This document shows positions 5,486 to 6,371 of a stretch of DNA of 6,371 bases, in pieces. The DNA comes from Fimbriimonadaceae bacterium (GTDB taxonomy: Bacteria > Armatimonadota > Fimbriimonadia > Fimbriimonadales > Fimbriimonadaceae): assembly GCA_022842565.1 (NCBI GenBank), contig JALHPH010000102.1:1-6371 (forward strand), read 5' to 3'. The notes under the pieces are model-generated. The model had not been told where the DNA came from, did no database searches, and saw only the letters and a program-made list of their open reading frames with translations. Numbering within the stretch: the first letter of the stretch is position 1; every line of letters starts with the position of its first letter. Both the position numbers and the translations under genes were made by a program.

Positions 5486-5674
5486 ATGAATGCTGAAAAC
5501 CGCGGTTGCGGGTGCATCAGTGCCGCGCCAGTGGTCTTGGCGATGCTGGGGCTGGGGCTGGGCTGGTGGTTGCACGGCCCGTGGGGCGCCGCCATCGGGC
5601 TGGGGGTGGGCGCGCTCATCATCGTCCCCTTGGCTTGGCTCGTCCTTGCCGTGTCTCGGCGTAAAGCAGAGTGA
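5486..5674 (+). CDS. Small two-helix membrane protein with N-terminal GCGC motif
   Basis: This is a 62-residue protein I cannot place in a family. The short polar N-terminus MNAENRGCGC carries a Cys-Gly-Cys. It is followed by two hydrophobic helices, about residues 13-31 (ending GWWLHG) and 35-57 (Gly/Ile/Leu-rich, with Pro48), and a basic end RRKAE. By the positive-inside rule the C-terminus is probably cytoplasmic, and with two helices the N-terminus too, which would put C8 and C10 on the reducing side. The start is supported because the duplicate at 4186 keeps the ATG and first codons unchanged. It lies 88 bases after the PEP-CTERM stop behind a hairpin and may be co-transcribed by readthrough. 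It could be a small envelope accessory protein, or less likely a hydrophobic toxin; no antitoxin RNA or partner is visible. Confidence 0.65.
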   Translation: MNAENRGCGCISAAPVVLAMLGLGLGWWLHGPWGAAIGLGVGALIIVPLAWLVLAVSRRKAE

Positions 5675-5786
5675 CACCGAGGTGGCTGGGGGATGCTCTC
5701 GCTAGGGCTAGGTCGGTGATGGGGGTCAAGGCAAGGCGGCCTCAAGCGTCAGAACGCTGAAGCAACCTACAGAATCGCGCTGAGGC

Positions 5787-5963
5787 TCACGAAACAACCA
5801 CCCGGCCGAGTTCCATCAGTTCGCCGCTTTGGCCGGTGGCGGCTTTTGTGGCGCGGATGGCCACCGCATAAACCCCGGGTTTGGCAGGGATCGAAACCTG
5901 CGCACCCGCCACCCAATGCTTCAAGGCAACCGGCGAACCGGGACTGATTGAACCTGGGCCCAG
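5787..5963 (-). pseudogene. C-terminal gene remnant A', in frame behind the protease stop codon
   Basis: Directly after the TAG of the aspartic protease, the same frame continues open for 58 codons and then ends at TGA (5787-5789). Its last ~45 residues, from KHWVAGAQVSIPAKPGVYAV onward to GRVVVS, match remnant A at 3797-4045. Codon changes between the two are largely silent or conservative (for example GTC TTC GCC versus GTT TAT GCG), showing a coding past. There is no initiator codon at its front and nothing matching the upstream part of A. It is either a broken relic of the same gene family or a tail cut off from the preceding frame. The family is not recognised. The remaining gap 5675-5786 holds nothing I can name. 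Confidence 0.5.
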
Positions 5964-6371
5964 CTAGGCATACTTCAGGAAGAGACTGTTGGTGGAGTAG
6001 GCGATGACCGCCTGGTGAGCATCAAGAACATCCGAGCCCAAGATCATGTCAACAGCGGCTGACCCTTGAGCCACGAGCGGAGCGTTCACAATGTCAAAGT
6101 CCAGTCCGGCCATACTGATGGGGCTAGGTACGAAGCCACCGAGCCGAAAGTCTGCCCCTTCAACGACAAACTGGTCAAGGTCTCCTCCCGCTGAGCCCGC
6201 CCGGACCTCGTGCAGAGTGCTTTTCAACCCAAGCTCTTTCACAAGCGACATCGCCACGCAAGTGCAACTCGCGCCGGTATCGACAAGCACCTCGACTTCT
6301 CGGCCGCTGAGCACGCCCTTGGTATGAAAATGCCCGACGGCGTTTCTGTTAAGGCGAATCTCGTGGTATCC
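5964..6371 (-). CDS. Retropepsin-like aspartic protease, 5' end outside the window
   Basis: The frame is open to the window edge, giving 135 residues; a GTG at 6314 is an internal codon rather than the likely start, since recognisable family sequence (GHFHTKGVLSGREVEVLVDT) begins before it. The catalytic motif is D-T-G-A in LVDTGAS, encoded near 6285, and the matching hydrophobic-hydrophobic-Gly element is MILGSDVL, followed by the family's HQAVIAYSTNSLFL strand. This is the single-domain bacterial retropepsin-like group (Asp_protease_2 or gag-asp type), which would work as a dimer with one Asp per subunit. Substrate and location are unknown because the N-terminus, including any signal or anchor, is missing. 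Its stop is followed in frame by remnant A'. Confidence 0.85.
   Translation of the reverse strand, partial: GYHEIRLNRNAVGHFHTKGVLSGREVEVLVDTGASCTCVAMSLVKELGLKSTLHEVRAGSAGGDLDQFVVEGADFRLGGFVPSPISMAGLDFDIVNAPLVAQGSAAVDMILGSDVLDAHQAVIAYSTNSLFLKYA

Larger units (their letters stand above)
5375..5568 (+). repeat. Direct repeat block B, copy 2 (with 4074-4268)
   Basis: The matching segment begins within the arginine codons of the PEP-CTERM gene, runs through its stop and terminator hairpin, and extends into codon ~28 of the intact small gene. Repeat copies start 1301 bases apart and flank the front and body of the PEP-CTERM gene, as expected after a tandem duplication with partial loss of the first unit. 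They also provide sites for homologous recombination that would delete the PEP-CTERM gene. Confidence 0.9.

Noticed and set aside
4074..5568. Composite transposon or insertion sequence bounded by the B repeats
   Set aside because: No transposase gene, terminal inverted repeats or target-site duplication can be seen, and the repeats fall within genes in a way that fits tandem duplication better.
5736..5755. AGCGT-CAGA-ACGCT hairpin as a minus-strand terminator after A'
   Set aside because: Only five base pairs and no T-tract follow on the minus strand; a match this short is expected by chance.

Overview
The window looks like chromosomal DNA from a Gram-negative-type bacterium that exports many proteins with modular C-terminal tails. 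One protein ends in a double dockerin-like calcium-loop module, another in a PEP-CTERM sorting signal, and a third is an exported TPR-redoxin protein. The wording of the dockerin-like tail (two D-x-N-x-D-x-E-V-G-P-A-D-F loops straight after a 'FLNGDIN' linker), alongside a PEP-CTERM protein and moderately high GC, best fits Armatimonadota (Fimbriimonadia-like). Planctomycetota is the main alternative. This placement is an inference from protein style, not from a marker gene.

Layout. 1-1279: a self-contained unit with a TATAAT promoter, a structured leader, a good Shine-Dalgarno, a secreted dockerin-tailed protein (198-1226) and a strong intrinsic terminator. 1280-3648: an intergenic stretch, then a large exported TPR protein with a C-terminal CxxC redoxin domain (1468-3648). 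Its start codon sits five bases after an extended -10 box, so it is probably leaderless. 3649-4395: no intact gene. This stretch holds a hairpin, a minus-strand C-terminal gene remnant (3797-4045), and the first copy of a ~195-bp direct repeat carrying a truncated copy of a small membrane-protein gene. 4396-5397: a PEP-CTERM protein with beta-propeller-like sequence, again apparently leaderless with the same TGnTAAGAT box. 5375-5674: the second repeat copy, comprising the 3' end of the PEP-CTERM gene, its terminator hairpin and an intact 62-residue two-helix membrane protein. 5787-6371, minus strand: a second C-terminal remnant paralogous to the first, lying in frame directly behind the stop codon of a retropepsin-like aspartic protease whose 5' end is outside the window.

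The genes do not form one operon. They are mostly separate transcription units sharing export as a theme. The least ordinary part is 3797-5963: two kinds of duplicated sequence (minus-strand tail 'A' and plus-strand block 'B') surround the PEP-CTERM gene in the order A-B-gene-B'-A'. This points to past duplication and decay, or to a cassette-like accessory locus. I see no CRISPR array, transposase, integrase, tRNA or rRNA.
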